A stretch of 64,000 bases of DNA from Moniliophthora roreri (taxonomy: Eukaryota; Basidiomycota; Agaricomycetes; Agaricales; Marasmiaceae). This document shows positions 60,401 to 64,000 of the stretch, piece after piece. Both the position numbers and the translations under genes were made by a program. The notes under the pieces were generated by a model. That model was not told the DNA's origin, did not search any database, and saw only the letters and a program-made list of their open reading frames with translations. Numbering within the stretch: the first letter of the stretch is position 1; each line of letters opens with the position of its first letter. The stretch covers positions 124,001 to 188,000 of the forward strand of contig LATX02000220.1 of assembly GCA_001466705.2 (NCBI GenBank), read 5' to 3'.

Positions 60401-62275
60401 GTCCTGTCTTGATTGGCATCTCAATGAGCATATAGAATGATAATAAAGCACTCAAAACACACCTGAGAATATGCTGAGCACTGATAAAACAGAATAATAC
60501 TGATTTGACATTTTGGATGTGATAGTGTTTGACCTGATACTATCAAGGCATGAAAGTAGGGAAGAAAGAGTGAATGAAATCACCTTTGGCTTGTTCAGAG
60601 TGTTTGACCTTTTCATTAGACCATAATATGACACAGTAAACAAACTGTTTGACCTACTCAATATGCCAAGTCAGGTAGTAGCCTTGTCTAAGGGTTTTGG
60701 AGTCGCAAAGGGTGAGGATAACAAAAATATGTTTCCGATTTCTGTTCTGACAAGCTGGAGTTTGGGCACTTAACTGGCGCTAATAGTGGAATTGTCCTCA
60801 TTACTTGCTCCTCATTCTACTGTATGTACAACAGGTTGCCTTTGCTCTCATGTACTTATTGTAGGTATGGAGTAGCACAAGCTGTTAGATGGATACTATC
60901 CCCACAGGCACTATTCCAAAACATACCAGGGGACATTACTGCTAGTACTTGTCCCGAAACTATTCAACATTCATCTGTTCTTAGAGAACCAGGTGAGTAT
61001 CACAAGAGTTTATGTTTAACGTTTAGCTCTCATTAAGGCTGGGTGACCACAGTATCTATTTATTTTTATGATTTTTTTGTATGTTGAAAATAGAATTTCG
61101 GAAAACTCCGATAATAATTTTTTGAGCTGCCAGAGATGGCCCGCATTCATTCAAATGCTTCTCTCAACATGTCATGTTAGTTTCAAAGCATTCCAATATA
61201 GGCTGTGGACAGTTTTTCGTACAGCAGGAAATCATTTGAATGACTATGAAAAATCATTACAATGAACACTTATCAAACCGAAGGGCAGCTGAGTGCTTCA
61301 GAGCACCCATCATTGTAATGACATGCACCATGTGGAGGACACACTCAGTCATTGCAATGGCTCCGTGTGCTCTGCACCTGAATCATTCCAATACTGCTAC
61401 ATGGACTCCTCAGAGTATAACCTCACCTCAGTTGTCGGAATCATCAGCAAAATCTGGAGACTGGTATAGCAGGTTAGCAGGGGAAATGATGCCTGATATG
61501 TGTTGCCTATGAGTCCGTTAGTATTGTAACCACGTATATAATACCCCATTACCGTACCTTGAGAATACAATATGTGTTATAACCCCCATGACTATGAATG
61601 GGAGTTATAACCGTGGATATAACTCTGGTCATAACCCAGTTATAACCCCTCATGATGGCAATGGAAGGTTATAATGCTGGGTGTAACCAGAGTTGTAAAC
61701 AGGGTTATAACCCCTTGTAACTGTAATGATGGGTTATATCCCTCTATTACAGTCAGAGGGCATTATAACACCAAAATCTCATTACAAGGCCTCAGGACAG
61801 TTGCTTCAGAATATAACAAGATATATATGATACAACTAATTTTTAGAATACAGCTACTTTTGTAGAGTATGGCTAATTTTGTAGAATACAAACAGTTTTA
61901 GCTAATAGTGATTCGATAACAAAAAAGCATACAAAGCGACAAGAAAACAGCAAAAACAATACAGTAAACTATGACTTATTCTCCACCCTCCTGTTCACTT
62001 TGTGAATCAAAGGATTAATTATTGTCTCCCAAGCATCCAGGCTCAGGAGACAAAAAATTTCTTGATGTTTTTTCCTGCCTACAAAGTATCAGTACACGAA
62101 TCGAAGGCAGACAAAAAACTTACAATCAGGGCGACGTGTAATGACTCTCTTGTACCCGCGAGACATCAATGCGAGGTGAACCAAGTGCTCTAGAGTTTGT
62201 GTTAGCATTTTGAAAACGAAGAAAACACAAAAAAACTCACTGACGCGATGTGAATGGTTGACATCAACCCTGTCG
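60401..62275. repeat. Unclassified dispersed repeat, copy 3
   Basis: This is the longest of the three copies. It combines the part shared with copy 1 (60401-61524) and the part shared with copy 2 (61525-62275), which shows that the two parts belong to one unit. It contains the CATTNNAATG array (61145-61400), the TTATAAC array (61525-61780, with one extra unit near 61715-61740 compared with copy 2) and an 85-base stretch (62111-62195) absent from copy 2. Confidence 0.8.
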
Positions 62276-62276
62276 N

Positions 62277-62510
62277 AGAATTTGAAAGGTGACAACATAC
62301 AGTATGGGGAATGCTGAGCTGAGAGGGCAGAGGGACTTCAGTGAGAGCTTGAAGACTTGGTGAGCAAGCTGGAAATTTATCGAAACTATTTGAGATATGT
62401 GAGAGTGGTTTCTGTGTGTGGCCAGAAAAAAATTCTTACATCAAATCTGATGGACTGGTGTCCCCCTTCTGGCCCATCAGATATAACGTTCTGGGTGGGA
62501 ACCAAAGGTG
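62277..62510 (-). repeat. Inverted copy of part of repeat copy 2
   Basis: This interval is the reverse complement of 59913-60146 with few changes. It reads the same putative coding segment (VSKLEIYRNYLRY, PSDITFWVGTKG) on the forward strand. Beyond 62510 the sequence differs from copy 2, so this contig shows a different continuation of the family or another junction. Confidence 0.85.
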
Positions 62511-63059
62511 ACCAAATGTGCGGCTTGCTCAGGCACTGTTGGTCCCACTCAGTCTTCCTCTCCTCCAGTGGCCAGCTTATTCTTCCAACTTTGAAAAGGA
62601 GTACTGATTCCTCGTTGTCCACAATATGGAATGAGTATATTGTCCCACGTTTATTGAAGTAGCTGAAGGCTTTGAAGAACGTTGATTTGAATTTGTCGGC
62701 AGAAGATGCAATCTACAAGCCATCAGCCAAAAAAAACGATCAGAAAAGTCAAAGGACTTACCCAGGATGTTATAGAAGAAGACATCTCGAAGATCCATTC
62801 AATAACGAACAAGATCGAGTGCGTAGAGCGGGAGAGTCATCGCAGTGTAAAGGAAAGGGCAGGCAAAGGGCAGGCAGTGCATTTTCAGGTACCACAAACA
62901 ATACCAAATGAACCTGTGCAGCCCCCAACGACACATTTAACGTGTTCAAAAAGTCGGTATAAGGATTTTCTGAGGCATAGATTACGAATTTGGAGTCATC
63001 GGAGTATGTTGTGTTGGTCGGTTTGCGATCATGTAGACTTTAATGTATAAATGCCAATT
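62511..63059. other. Unclassified sequence
   Basis: Forward frames at 62672-62911 and 62706-63050 overlap and have Lys- and Gln-rich composition, but I recognise no domain. This stretch continues the putative element gene seen in the inverted copy, or is unrelated. Confidence 0.3.
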
Positions 63060-63200
63060 CTACAGGTGATCTTGGGCGCTTATTGTCAGGATTGATGAAA
63101 AAGTTATTTCGGATAATAAGCGCCCGTATTATTGGCATTTATTGTCCAAAAAAATCACTTTGGACTGCAGAGATGAGTGCTCTTGGGCACTTATTGTCGG
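63060..63200. repeat. Array of a 14-base motif in both orientations
   Basis: The motif GGGCGCTTATTGTC occurs at 63074-63087, in reverse at 63112-63125 (GATAATAAGCGCCC), with variants at 63134-63147 (GGCATTTATTGTCC) and 63185-63198 (GGGCACTTATTGTC). Four sites within 125 bases in two orientations look like a subterminal binding array of a DNA transposon. Confidence 0.65.
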
Positions 63201-63300
63201 GAATAGTCATCTTGATGGGAAAAAATAATTTAAGGTCATTTAGGACCATGAAAATGCTAGACTGCGTATGAGTGATTATATTACCAAATATAAAGTCAAN

Positions 63301-64000
63301 TTGTGTCTCCTCCAACGGTGCTTGACCATAATGTGCACGATAAACGTCCTTGATCAAATCTGGCAGCTATAAGGGAATAAGCATCATATCATCAATGTAA
63401 TGGAAGAAGGGATACTCACATGAGGAAGATACCTAGATGAGAGAAAGTATGAGCGGTCGGCATTCCACGAGGATACTTGGACAGATTTCCAGGAACAATG
63501 TAAATAGGCCACAGAGAGGCTGTGCCAAAATTCGTGAGATGAGTAGCATCAGAGCTGAACATAAGCCATATAAACAGCAGCTCGAGACCCTTGGAGTTGA
63601 CTTGCTTCTCACGGCTTATCCTCATTGCTCGATTGGAGGTATAGACTTTCCTGTAAACTCGCATTGGCTGAGAAGACTCAGTCTTCTGCACGAACAGCTT
63701 GTGAGGTTTGACGTGGTACTGGAAGAAGATTTCGTCTTTAACCAGTTCACGGATGAGAGGCATGAGCTTTCTGTGCCAGAACGGAACTTTGAGCTGTGGC
63801 ACATCATCCTCAGAAGCATACTTGTGATTGGGACAGGGCATTGGTATAGACAATTCTGTCTTATGCCACACATCACTCGATTCGAAGGGAAGTGTGCTTT
63901 TGGCAGTTGCACGCTCTGCCAAATGTCTGTCAAGACGCCTCAAATCCCTTTCGGTGTTGAAATTGTCAAGATCTGACTTTTCAAATTCGGGCTGAAGGAA
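63301..64000 (-). mobile_element. Plavaka-like (CACTA group) transposase fragment
   Basis: Plavaka elements are cut-and-paste DNA transposons common in mushroom genomes. The reverse-strand frame enters from beyond 64000 (FLQPEFEKSDLDNF) and reads KVPFWHRKLMPLIRELVKD, FFQYHVKPHKLFV, RVYRKVYTSNRAMR and the diagnostic WLMFSSDATHLTNFGTASLW followed by PIYIVPGNLSKYPRG. In the family the equivalent block reads SDxTHLxNFGTAxxWPIYxxxGNxSKYxRxxP. A likely intron (about 63370-63420) leads to LPDLIKDVYRAHYGQAP, also family-like. The fragment is cut by the N at 63300 and by the window edge, so its activity cannot be judged. The junction at the intron does not join cleanly by hand. Confidence 0.8.

Larger units (their letters stand above)
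35381..63300. other. Thirteen single-N assembly gaps
   Basis: Single N bases stand at 35381, 38461, 43673, 44239, 45252, 46121, 51316, 54668, 56223, 58513, 60400, 62276 and 63300. On both sides of most of them the sequence jumps to another repeat copy or changes orientation. They therefore behave as contig joins of unknown length rather than as unread bases. None occurs in the first 35 kb. Confidence 0.85.

Noticed and set aside
53544..62275. The three related repeats as LTRs of the gypsy element
   Set aside because: They lack TG...CA ends and a primer-binding site next to gag, contain their own frames, and meet the retroelement only at gaps.

Overview
This window looks like a piece of a basidiomycete genome, most likely an Agaricomycete. 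The genes are split by many short GT-AG introns of about 45-60 bases. The families present also fit: FunK1-type kinases, a HET-domain protein, a laccase, F-box proteins and a Plavaka-like transposase fragment. The family calls come from reading conserved motifs by eye; no database search was run.

Positions 1-32,400 are ordinary gene-dense sequence. In order they hold a kinesin-7 motor protein (563-3805,+), the NatA auxiliary subunit NAA15 (4020-7344,+), a broken FunK1-like kinase (7844-10444,+), a HET-domain protein (10497-12170,-), an unrecognised coiled-coil gene (12449-13543,-), a secreted laccase (14835-17038,+), ribosomal protein eL42 (17372-18050,+), HMG-CoA reductase (20969-25134,+), an F-box-like protein with a frameshift (25502-27155,-) and the cohesin regulator PDS5 (27549-32363,-). 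Between eL42 and HMG-CoA reductase lies a 2.9 kb stretch without a convincing gene.

Positions 32,400-43,672 are a transition zone. About 3 kb carries no clear gene. It is followed by a segmental duplication containing FunK1 kinase genes (35,382-37,880 and 39,889-41,660). The first copy carries a 796-base MITE-like insertion with perfect 27-base inverted ends and a TA target duplication; the second copy keeps the empty site. A gene for a DUF300/OST-alpha (TMEM184-like) membrane protein starts at 41,713 and is cut at an assembly gap.

Positions 43,674-64,000 are a repeat-rich island in which contigs are joined by single N bases. It contains several fragments of the DUF300 gene, most with heavy C-to-T and G-to-A decay concentrated at CpG. 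It also holds a 2.65 kb element with 18-base inverted ends carrying an intron-containing piece of a CSC1/OSCA-type channel gene, a fairly fresh Ty3/gypsy retroelement (gag 54,669-55,730, pol 55,748-58,512) with a canonical -1 slip site at the gag stop, three near-identical copies of an unclassified repeat, and part of a Plavaka-like transposase at the right edge. Thirteen single-N gaps (35381, 38461, 43673, 44239, 45252, 46121, 51316, 54668, 56223, 58513, 60400, 62276, 63300) mean that order and orientation in this half should be treated with caution.
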